Positions 1-4,945 of a stretch of DNA of 17,359 nt are shown one piece after another. Position numbers and translations under genes: made by a program. The notes beneath the pieces were generated by a model, which saw only the letters and a program-made list of their open reading frames with translations, did no database searches and was not told the DNA's origin. This DNA is from B73-G16 sp964448445 (GTDB taxonomy: Bacteria; Desulfobacterota; B13-G15): NCBI GenBank assembly GCA_964448445.1, contig CAYVAU010000031.1, positions 1 through 17,359 of the forward strand, given 5' to 3'. The stretch's first letter is position 1. Every line of letters starts with the position of its first letter.

Positions 1-2
1 GA

Positions 3-80
3 TGGCTCCTTGAAAATCATCCCGAGTGCCAAAGGTTATGGACAATACAAAGGCTTGATCTGCCGGGCCCTTCATGGTAA
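3..80 (+). CDS. C-terminal tail of an unrecognised gene (possible)
   Basis: This frame is open from the left window edge to a TAA at 78-80 and would encode about 25 C-terminal residues ending in Gly-Pro-Ser-Trp. Its stop lies 19 bases before the start of the next gene, a normal operon spacing. A second frame is also open to the window edge and runs into the zinc-ribbon gene, so the choice is uncertain. The tail is too short to assign to a family. Confidence 0.25.
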   Translation, partial: WLLENHPECQRLWTIQRLDLPGPSW

Positions 81-99
81 AGATGGCCGGGGAGGGAAG

Positions 100-366
100 A
101 TGGCGCGATGTTTGAGATGCGGAAATGTGAGTCGTTTTAATGTCTGGTGCTCCATCCAGAAGGTCCTCGAGGTAGAACTGGATCAGCAGGAGGCGCTGGT
201 TGACATTATAGGGGAACCCGAGGATGAGCACCTCCAGCAACTGGAGGACATCCAGTTGATGGAAGGGGATCTGGCCTTCGCGATGGTCAACTGTGCCGTT
301 TGCGGAAGCCGCGACATAGAGCTCAACAGCAAGGAGGAGATCCTCACCTTGAGGGTCCACCAATAG
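100..366 (+). CDS. Small protein with two CxxC pairs (zinc-ribbon-like)
   Basis: This 88-residue protein is not recognised as a named family. Visible features are Cys4-x2-Cys7-Gly near the N-terminus, a lone Cys17, a long middle segment rich in Glu, Asp and Gln (about residues 24-57), and Cys65-x2-Cys68-Gly near the C-terminus. Two CxxCG knuckles are the usual ligand set of a zinc ribbon, here split by about 57 residues, so zinc or possibly iron binding is inferred. The ATG at 100 is preferred because GGGGAGGG lies just upstream. The frame stays open to the window edge, and a TTG at 10 is possible but has no good ribosome-binding site. The stop lies 9 bases before the NifU-domain gene, whose Shine-Dalgarno overlaps it, so the two are probably co-transcribed. 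A role in metal or Fe-S handling is a guess from that neighbour. Confidence 0.75.
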   Translation: MARCLRCGNVSRFNVWCSIQKVLEVELDQQEALVDIIGEPEDEHLQQLEDIQLMEGDLAFAMVNCAVCGSRDIELNSKEEILTLRVHQ

Positions 367-375
367 GAGGATGTC

Positions 376-594
376 ATGAGGGAGAAAGTGGAGGAGGTGC
401 TGAAGGAGATAAGGCCGATGCTTCAGGCCGATGGCGGTGATGTGGAGCTGGTCGATGTCCAGGACGGGGTGGTCAAGGTCCGCCTGAGGGGCGCTTGCAT
501 GGGCTGTCCTATGGCCACCATGACCCTTCAGCAGGGTATTAAAAGGATCCTGATGGAAAAGGTCCCGGAGGTAAAGGACGTCATAGCCCTTTAG
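376..594 (+). CDS. NifU C-terminal (Nfu) domain Fe-S scaffold protein
   Basis: This 72-residue protein consists of a single Nfu domain. The family assembles or carries [4Fe-4S] clusters in the cytoplasm and delivers them to target enzymes. The N-terminal helix, the typical Leu-Gln-Ala-Asp-Gly-Gly-Asp segment (about 16-22), the beta-rich middle and the cluster-binding Cys41-x2-Cys44-Pro motif are all visible. The A-type N-terminal domain of E. coli NfuA is absent, and so is the NifU scaffold portion; stand-alone Nfu proteins of this length are common. The ATG at 376 is preceded by AGGAGG at 365-370. The 3' end overlaps the convergent rodZ-like gene by 4 bases. Likely clients inside the window include the aconitase, although that link is only metabolic logic. 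Confidence 0.93.
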   Translation: MREKVEEVLKEIRPMLQADGGDVELVDVQDGVVKVRLRGACMGCPMATMTLQQGIKRILMEKVPEVKDVIAL

Positions 595-1256
595 GGAAGC
601 CTTATCCTCACCACCTGGCCACTTTTACCGAGCCTTCCAAGTTCCTTTCCATCGAAGATCAACTTGATCCCTCCGGCATTTCCAATCTTCAGGGAGAAGC
701 CTTTTGGGTCCTTGACGCTGTAGCGATCCCCTGGATAAAGGGTTATGTCGTAGGGGGGTTCATCCCCCTTTTTGATCTCTATCCAGGCGAGTTCGGTGGC
801 CACAATCTCCAGCACGTGCTCCTTCGGAACCGGGGAAGGAGGAATCCCTGGCAGTGGCAGGGTGAGGTTGAGGGTATTGGGCTCGGAGACGGCCCCTTGG
901 GGTTCCCGGGCGGGAGGTCCTTCCTTTCTCCCCTTGAACGTCCCCCAGAGGAGGAGGCCGCAGGCGGCCATTGCCAGAGGCAGGACCCTTAACATCCTGA
1001 GGGCCCTTGTCCGGGGTCTTGGAGGTGGAGGGGGAGGGGGTTGTTGCTGGAGGACTTCCTCAGGGTTTATCCCCAGGAATCTCGCATAAGCCCTTATGAA
1101 ACCCTTTGCCAGGATTCCAGGAGGGAGTTCCCCGATCCTCCCTTCCTCCATGGCCCGGATGAACTTTGGGCGGATCCGCGTAGCTTGGGCCACCTCTTCT
1201 ACCGAGAGCCCCCGTTTGAGCCTCTCATCCCTGAGGATGTCCCCCTTGAGCTTCAT
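591..1256 (-). CDS. rodZ: RodZ-like HTH and membrane protein
   Basis: The protein has 221 residues. Residues about 5-66 form a Cro/C1-type helix-turn-helix domain, which in RodZ binds the actin homologue MreB. Then come a run of seven prolines (73-79), a basic stretch, one membrane segment (about 88-107), a short Pro-rich periplasmic linker and a beta-rich C-terminal DUF4115-type domain (about 145-221). RodZ links MreB to the cell-wall elongation machinery and keeps rods rod-shaped. The linker is short compared with E. coli RodZ (337 residues). The start ATG overlaps the era stop by 4 bases (ATGA type), which suggests translational coupling. Its stop overlaps the NifU-domain gene on the other strand by 4 bases. 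The family assignment rests on domain order rather than close identity. Confidence 0.85.
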   Translation of the reverse strand: MKLKGDILRDERLKRGLSVEEVAQATRIRPKFIRAMEEGRIGELPPGILAKGFIRAYARFLGINPEEVLQQQPPPPPPPRPRTRALRMLRVLPLAMAACGLLLWGTFKGRKEGPPAREPQGAVSEPNTLNLTLPLPGIPPSPVPKEHVLEIVATELAWIEIKKGDEPPYDITLYPGDRYSVKDPKGFSLKIGNAGGIKLIFDGKELGRLGKSGQVVRIRLP

Positions 1257-2155
1257 CCCTTAAGCAGTCCGAAATCCCTCAGCACGAAGTCCTTCTCCCG
1301 CCAGTCCTCCTGAACCCTCACCCACAGATCCAGATATACCCTTTTGCCCAGCATCTCCTCCAGCTCCCGCCGGGCAGCCGTGCCGATCTGCTTGAGCATC
1401 CTTCCTCCCTTGCCTATCACTATGCCCTTTTGGGAATCGCGCTCCACGTTTATGGTGGCCTGGATGTAAACCAGATTCCTTTCGGGATCTTCCCGGTACT
1501 GGTCGATGACCACGGCACAGCTGTAAGGGATTTCCTGATGGGTGAAGTGGAAGATCTTTTCGCGGATGATCTCCCTCGCCAGGAGGCGTTCCGATTGGTC
1601 GGTAACCATGTCCTCAGGGAAAAGGGGAGGGCCTTCCGGCAGAAGGGATGAGATGGCCTCCTCAAGCCTGTCCACCCCCTGACCAAGGAGGGCCGAGACG
1701 CCGATGATGTGCTCATAGGGGTACTTCTCCTTACACCTTTCGGCGATCTCCTCCAGTTCTGCCAAATCCTTGAGGAGGTCGATCTTGTTTATGGCCAGGA
1801 TCGCAGGAACTCTCCTGGCCTTGAGGTCCTCCCATATCTGTTCCTCCTCCTGCGAGAAGGGGGAGGTGGCATCGAGCACATGCAGGATCACATCGCCGTC
1901 CTTCATCGATTCGCGGGCCTGCCGGACCATGTGGACATTGAAGTTCTCCCTCGCCCGATGGATCCCGGGGGTGTCGATGAAGATGATCTGGTAATCGGGC
2001 CGGGTCTTTATCCCCAAGATCCTCCCCCAAGTGGTTTGGGGTTTGGGGGAAGTTATGGCCACCTTTTGCCCGATTATCCGGTTCAAGAGGGTGGACTTTC
2101 CCACATTGGGCCTTCCCACTATCGGCACAAATCCCGAGCGGAAACCTTCCTCCAT
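1253..2155 (-). CDS. era: GTPase Era, 30S ribosome assembly factor
   Basis: This 300-residue protein has the standard Era length. The GTPase motifs are clear: G1 GRPNVGKS at 14-21, the effector loop around 37-45, G3 DTPG at 61-64, G4 NKID at 123-126 and G5 SAL at 154-156. A C-terminal KH RNA-binding domain carries the GxxG signature in VIGKGGRMLK (246-255). Era binds the 3' end of 16S rRNA and acts in small-subunit maturation. One oddity is in the effector loop, where Pro-Gln-Thr-Thr is followed by Trp43 instead of the usual Arg. The gene follows a 55-residue hydrophobic protein by 45 bases and overlaps rodZ by 4, so the three probably form an operon. Confidence 0.97.
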   Translation of the reverse strand: MEEGFRSGFVPIVGRPNVGKSTLLNRIIGQKVAITSPKPQTTWGRILGIKTRPDYQIIFIDTPGIHRARENFNVHMVRQARESMKDGDVILHVLDATSPFSQEEEQIWEDLKARRVPAILAINKIDLLKDLAELEEIAERCKEKYPYEHIIGVSALLGQGVDRLEEAISSLLPEGPPLFPEDMVTDQSERLLAREIIREKIFHFTHQEIPYSCAVVIDQYREDPERNLVYIQATINVERDSQKGIVIGKGGRMLKQIGTAARRELEEMLGKRVYLDLWVRVQEDWREKDFVLRDFGLLKG

Positions 2156-2200
2156 GCTGAGGAAACTATAAGGATCGCCCCCAAATTTATCAAACCCGAT

Positions 2201-2368
2201 TTACCAAAGAAGGGTGAGCAGTTCGATGAGGCTGCCTATGGTGGCCATGAAGAGGCCGAACTTTCCGTGACATCCCCATATCTTTTTCCCCTTGTCGTAC
2301 CACCTGCCATACTTTAGATAGTGATGCAAACTTATACCCAATCCGCTGAAGATGAGAGCCACCTTCAT
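2201..2368 (-). CDS. Unrecognised 55-residue hydrophobic protein
   Basis: This small frame lies between the rpsT promoter region and era, in the same direction as era. ATG at 2368-2366 is preceded by the purine-rich stretch GGGGGAAGGA, and TAA is at 2203-2201. The product starts MKVALIFSGLG and has two hydrophobic stretches, about residues 3-18 and 37-55. They are separated by a polar, aromatic and basic middle with Tyr, Trp, Lys and one Cys-His pair (about 33-34). It ends in Leu-Leu-Trp. Codon use (AGG, ATA, AAG) matches the neighbouring genes. A small membrane protein is the natural reading. No function is recognised. It could be chance, but it fills an otherwise empty gap and lies directly behind a plausible promoter. 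Confidence 0.55.
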   Translation of the reverse strand: MKVALIFSGLGISLHHYLKYGRWYDKGKKIWGCHGKFGLFMATIGSLIELLTLLW

Positions 2369-2403
2369 CTTCCTTCCCCCAAGGGCAAGGGCAGTCGCTC
2401 TAT

Positions 2404-2432
2404 AAAATAACCGGATTTAGGGGAGGGGGCAA
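2404..2432 (-). promoter_or_regulatory. Candidate sigma-70 promoter for small ORF-era-rodZ
   Basis: Read on the minus strand, TTGCCC (2432-2427) and TATTTT (2409-2404) are separated by 17 bases, a good vegetative promoter spacing. Each box matches consensus in four of six positions. It lies about 36 bases upstream of the 55-residue protein. One copy of the AACCGGATTT repeat covers the spacer and -10 edge. The -35 box is weak, so this is a prediction only. Confidence 0.4.
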
Positions 2433-2440
2433 CCGGATTT
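2409..2440. repeat. Perfect 10-bp direct repeat between divergent promoters
   Basis: AACCGGATTT occurs at 2409-2418 and again at 2431-2440. The copies start 22 bases apart, about two helical turns, so both would face the same side of the DNA. The left copy overlaps the minus-strand promoter spacer, and the right copy overlaps the -35 box of the rpsT promoter. This geometry suits a tandem binding site for one regulator of both directions. No regulator is identified. Confidence 0.6.
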
Positions 2441-2468
2441 GACAATTGTTGTCCCCATCGGGTATAAG
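2439..2468 (+). promoter_or_regulatory. Sigma-70-type promoter of rpsT
   Basis: A perfect TTGACA at 2439-2444 is followed after 18 bases by TATAAG at 2463-2468, 5 of 6 to the -10 consensus. Transcription would start near 2475, at the very edge of the AGGAGG ribosome-binding site (2475-2480). The predicted leader is therefore only about 12 bases, unusually short for a gene that in other bacteria is translationally autoregulated. Confidence 0.7.
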
Positions 2469-2486
2469 TAAAAAAGGAGGTTTGGA

Positions 2487-2768
2487 GTGGCCAAGAGGAA
2501 CAAATCGGCTCTGAAACGGGCGAGGCAGAATGAGAAGAGGCGCCTGAGGAATCGCCATTACAGGACGATGGTGAAGAACGCAATCAAGGAGGTGAGGCTT
2601 GCCGTCGAATCCAGGGATCTGGAACTCGCCAGGGACCTCCTCCCCAAGGCTGTTTCCATCATAAATAAGGCCGTCTCCAAGGGGGTTTTGCACTGGCGCA
2701 CGGCTTCCCGAAAGGTTTCGCGTTTAAGCCGCCTCGTCAGTTCCCTGCAGAAGGCCCAGCAAGTCTAA
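2487..2768 (+). CDS. rpsT: 30S ribosomal protein S20
   Basis: This 93-residue, highly basic, all-helical protein has the characteristic S20 opening AKRNKSALKRARQ and the conserved Ile-Asn-Lys-Ala and Lys-Gly-Val-Leu-His segments in the second half. S20 binds 16S rRNA early in 30S assembly. The start codon is GTG at 2487, chosen because AGGAGG lies 6 bases upstream and because Ala-Lys follows directly, as in other S20 proteins. The gene appears monocistronic. Its stop overlaps the convergent holA stop by 4 bases, so its transcript must end inside holA antisense sequence. It lies divergent from the era group, which also serves 30S biogenesis. Confidence 0.97.
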   Translation: MAKRNKSALKRARQNEKRRLRNRHYRTMVKNAIKEVRLAVESRDLELARDLLPKAVSIINKAVSKGVLHWRTASRKVSRLSRLVSSLQKAQQV

Positions 2769-3652
2769 TGGAGTAGTTCGAGAATCAGTTCCTCGATCAG
2801 AAACCTTGAGGCCGTCCCACTGCGCTTTGCCCTGTGGTCGATGCTGTAAAGCCCCTTCAGGATCCGAAGAAGCCTTTCCTTTGGTCCCTCCTTCAGCCTC
2901 TCCCTCAACCTCCAGGCTATGGCCCCGAGGACCTTGGGTGAGGGTTCTCCCTGTCTCCACAGCCTTTCGGCGATGAGGAGGGCTTCCTTCGGGTTCCCCC
3001 TCTCGATGGCATCGATGAGGTCGAAGGCGGTCCTGAGCCTCAGGTCTCCGAGGATCTCCTCGAGATCCTTCAGGCTTATCCATCCCTGTCCCTTGTATAG
3101 GGCGATCTTTTCCACCTCGAGGGAGATTGCCCAGAGGTCACCTCCTCCAAGGTCCTTGAGGAGGTGGGCTGCCTCCCGGCTCAGGCTCAGTCCCCTTTCC
3201 CTGGCGAGGCGGTTGATCCAATAAAGGATGTCCCTGGGGGTGAGGTTCAGGGGGTAACACCACGGTTGGAAGTCCTGCGGGGGCTGTTCCTCCGTTTCGG
3301 CTATGAGAACCGCGTGGGGATTGGGGGCCTGCAGGTACCGAAGGAGGAGTTGGCCCGAGTCCCGGAGGATCCCGCTGGCCTCCCTGAGGATTACGACCTT
3401 GCCCTTGGCGAAAAAGGGCAGGGTCTTGAGTTCGTTGAGGATATCCCCCACCTCGATCCCCTCAGAGAACACCCTTAGGTTGAGCTCCCTTTCGGAGGGC
3501 GGAAGGACCTTATCGAGGATGAGTCCTTCGGCCCTCCTCAAAAGGTAACGGTCCTGCCCCCAAAGCAAGTAAAAGGGCTTCAGAGGGCCCCGCTTCAGCT
3601 CCCTTTCTAACCTCAAAAAGCCGTTCTGGGCGTTTTCCCTTCTCTGCTCCAT
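2765..3652 (-). CDS. holA: DNA polymerase III delta subunit
   Basis: This 295-residue protein matches the HolA family. It has an N-terminal segment Leu-Lys-Pro-Phe-Tyr-Leu-Leu-Trp-Gly (about 24-32), the AAA+-like fold without a functional Walker A motif, and a C-terminal helical collar region with the typical Leu-Tyr-Ser-Ile-Asp-x3-Lys pattern near residue 270. Delta opens the beta sliding clamp as part of the clamp loader. The ATG at 3652 has only a weak upstream ribosome-binding site (CGAG), so a slightly different start cannot be excluded. The gene is alone on its transcript, convergent with rpsT and divergent from the dehydrogenase gene. Confidence 0.93.
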   Translation of the reverse strand: MEQRRENAQNGFLRLERELKRGPLKPFYLLWGQDRYLLRRAEGLILDKVLPPSERELNLRVFSEGIEVGDILNELKTLPFFAKGKVVILREASGILRDSGQLLLRYLQAPNPHAVLIAETEEQPPQDFQPWCYPLNLTPRDILYWINRLARERGLSLSREAAHLLKDLGGGDLWAISLEVEKIALYKGQGWISLKDLEEILGDLRLRTAFDLIDAIERGNPKEALLIAERLWRQGEPSPKVLGAIAWRLRERLKEGPKERLLRILKGLYSIDHRAKRSGTASRFLIEELILELLH

Positions 3653-3726
3653 GATCTCGTCGCTTTCTTTTTACCATTAACTCGCTGCATATCGAAGGGG
3701 AAATTTCCCTGATGTCCGACTTGCTA

Positions 3727-3787
3727 GACCCTCCAGGTTTTGGCATAATAATTAGTGAAAATAAAATCTCGTTACCAAAGGAGGGTC
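3727..3787. repeat. Inverted repeat flanking the dehydrogenase promoter
   Basis: GACCCTCC (3727-3734) is exactly mirrored by GGAGGGTC (3780-3787). Inside these arms TTTGG (3739-3743) faces CCAAA (3775-3779), so the arms are imperfect 13-mers. The 40-odd bases between are AT-rich and hold the predicted promoter boxes. The arms therefore sit just before the -35 box and near +7 to +14, a layout suited to a repressor that bridges the promoter. A long DNA hairpin is an alternative reading. Confidence 0.5.
3740..3767 (+). promoter_or_regulatory. Candidate sigma-70 promoter for dehydrogenase-ligase pair
   Basis: TTGGCA at 3740-3745 and TAAAAT at 3762-3767 are spaced by 16 bases; each matches consensus in five of six positions. 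Transcription would begin near 3774, giving a leader of about 100 bases. The promoter lies in the most AT-rich stretch of the 3653-3872 gap. A weaker minus-strand pair (TTGGTA, TAATTA, 18 bases apart) overlaps it and could serve holA, but its support is poor. Confidence 0.5.
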
Positions 3788-3867
3788 GCCTTCTTTAGAC
3801 TCAAAAAGTATTTTCCTCCTTTTTTCCGATCTTCAGTTCAGGAAAGTCACAAATTAAGTTTAGGAGG
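3777..3867 (+). promoter_or_regulatory. Leader with competing pairings around an anti-Shine-Dalgarno segment
   Basis: CCTCCTTT (3815-3822) is the exact complement of AAAGGAGG (3777-3784), a stem of 8 pairs around a 30-base loop, followed by a T run (3820-3825). The first six bases of that segment, CCTCCT (3815-3820), are also the exact complement of the Shine-Dalgarno AGGAGG (3862-3867). That second helix can extend, after one mismatch, with G-U and two A-U pairs. The two pairings exclude each other. One leaves the ribosome-binding site free, or with its T run could act as a weak terminator; the other hides the site. No known riboswitch class is recognised. Purine-rich motifs pair easily by chance in this genome, so function is unproven. 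Confidence 0.4.
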
Positions 3868-3872
3868 TGAAA

Positions 3873-4922
3873 ATGTCCGAGGGGAATTTTAGGTGGAGGG
3901 TTGTCTCTACAGTTCCTTCTAGGAATCTTCCGTTGCGGAGAGAGGTCTTTAGCGAGGTTGGGGCGGAGCTCGTGGTGGATGAGGTGACCGAGCCCTGCAG
4001 TGAGGATGATCTCTTAGCGGCGGCCGCCGATGCTGATGTTGTGATTTCGCAAGAGGCCCCTTACACCCGCAGGGTCATAGAGGGGCTTAAGCGGTGTCGT
4101 TTCATCATGATAGCTCGGTTGGGGACGGAAAACGTGGATTTTCAGGCGGCCACCGAGAGGGGCATCTGTGTGGCCAATCTGGGTCCATACTGTAAGGATG
4201 AGGTATCGGATCACGCGATGGCCTTAATCTTAGCCCTTGGACGCAGGATCTTCGAATTGCAGAGGAAGGTCAAAGAAGGCTTCTGGGGAGCGCCTTTTAT
4301 GGATGAGGAGATAAAGAAGGTCTGGCGGAATGTCTTTCGCGTAAAGAGCAAAACGCTGGGGATTGTTGGCCTTGGGGCCATAGGTCGGACGCTGGCCGAG
4401 AAGGCCAAGGGATTTGGGATGAGGGTCATTGCCTATGATCCCTATGTGCCGAAGGAGGTCGCCAAGGGGCTTGGGGTGGAGCTTGTGGATTTTGATACGC
4501 TCCTTAAGGAGTCGGATTACATTTCCATTAACTGTGCCCTCACCCCGGAAACCAGGGGCATGTTTGGGGCGGAGCAGTTCAGGAAGATGAAGAAGACGGC
4601 CTATCTGATAAATGTGGCCAGGGGCGAGATCGTCGATACCGATGCCCTCTATGAGGCGATAAGGGAGGGACGTATAGCAGGGGCAGGCCTCGATGTGGTG
4701 GGGGAGGAGACAAAGCCGCTTCCCCCCGATCATCCCCTTTATAGGTTTGACAACGTCATCATAACGGGACATTCTGCCTTCTATTCGAAGGAGGCAATAG
4801 CCTCCATGCCGGTGATCGCCACAGAAGAGACCTTGAGGGTCTTAAGGGGCCAGTGGCCGAAGAACCTTATTAACAAAGATGTAAAAGAAAGGTTTATGGC
4901 CAGATTTGGTCCCATGGCATGA
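3873..4922 (+). CDS. D-isomer-specific 2-hydroxyacid dehydrogenase, CtBP/SerA-like
   Basis: This 349-residue NAD-dependent dehydrogenase belongs to the family that interconverts 2-oxo acids and (R)-2-hydroxy acids, or oxidises 3-phosphoglycerate. The nucleotide-binding GLGAIG is at 166-171, with Asp189 at the end of the next strand favouring NAD over NADP. The catalytic trio appears as Arg250 (Asn-Val-Ala-Arg-Gly), Glu279 and His300 (Gly-His-Ser). No ACT or other C-terminal regulatory domain follows. The central region resembles the C-terminal-binding-protein branch more than true SerA. ATG at 3873 is chosen because AGGAGG at 3862-3867 gives a 5-base spacing. The gene lies 23 bases upstream of an acyl-CoA synthetase and is probably co-transcribed with it. 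The substrate cannot be read from the sequence; a 2-oxo acid whose hydroxy product is then CoA-activated is one possibility. Confidence 0.88.
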   Translation: MSEGNFRWRVVSTVPSRNLPLRREVFSEVGAELVVDEVTEPCSEDDLLAAAADADVVISQEAPYTRRVIEGLKRCRFIMIARLGTENVDFQAATERGICVANLGPYCKDEVSDHAMALILALGRRIFELQRKVKEGFWGAPFMDEEIKKVWRNVFRVKSKTLGIVGLGAIGRTLAEKAKGFGMRVIAYDPYVPKEVAKGLGVELVDFDTLLKESDYISINCALTPETRGMFGAEQFRKMKKTAYLINVARGEIVDTDALYEAIREGRIAGAGLDVVGEETKPLPPDHPLYRFDNVIITGHSAFYSKEAIASMPVIATEETLRVLRGQWPKNLINKDVKERFMARFGPMA

Positions 4923-4945
4923 CTTCGGGAAAGGAGGTGATGGGG

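Noticed and set aside
1028..1042. G-run near 1028-1042 that might be a quadruplex or repeat
   Set aside because: It is the complement of the proline codons in the RodZ-like linker, so coding explains it well enough.
4919..4945. ATG at 4919 or 4940 as start of the acyl-CoA synthetase
   Set aside because: The strong AAGGAGG at 4931-4937 lies downstream of the first and only 2 bases before the second. ATG 4946 has an 8-base spacing.
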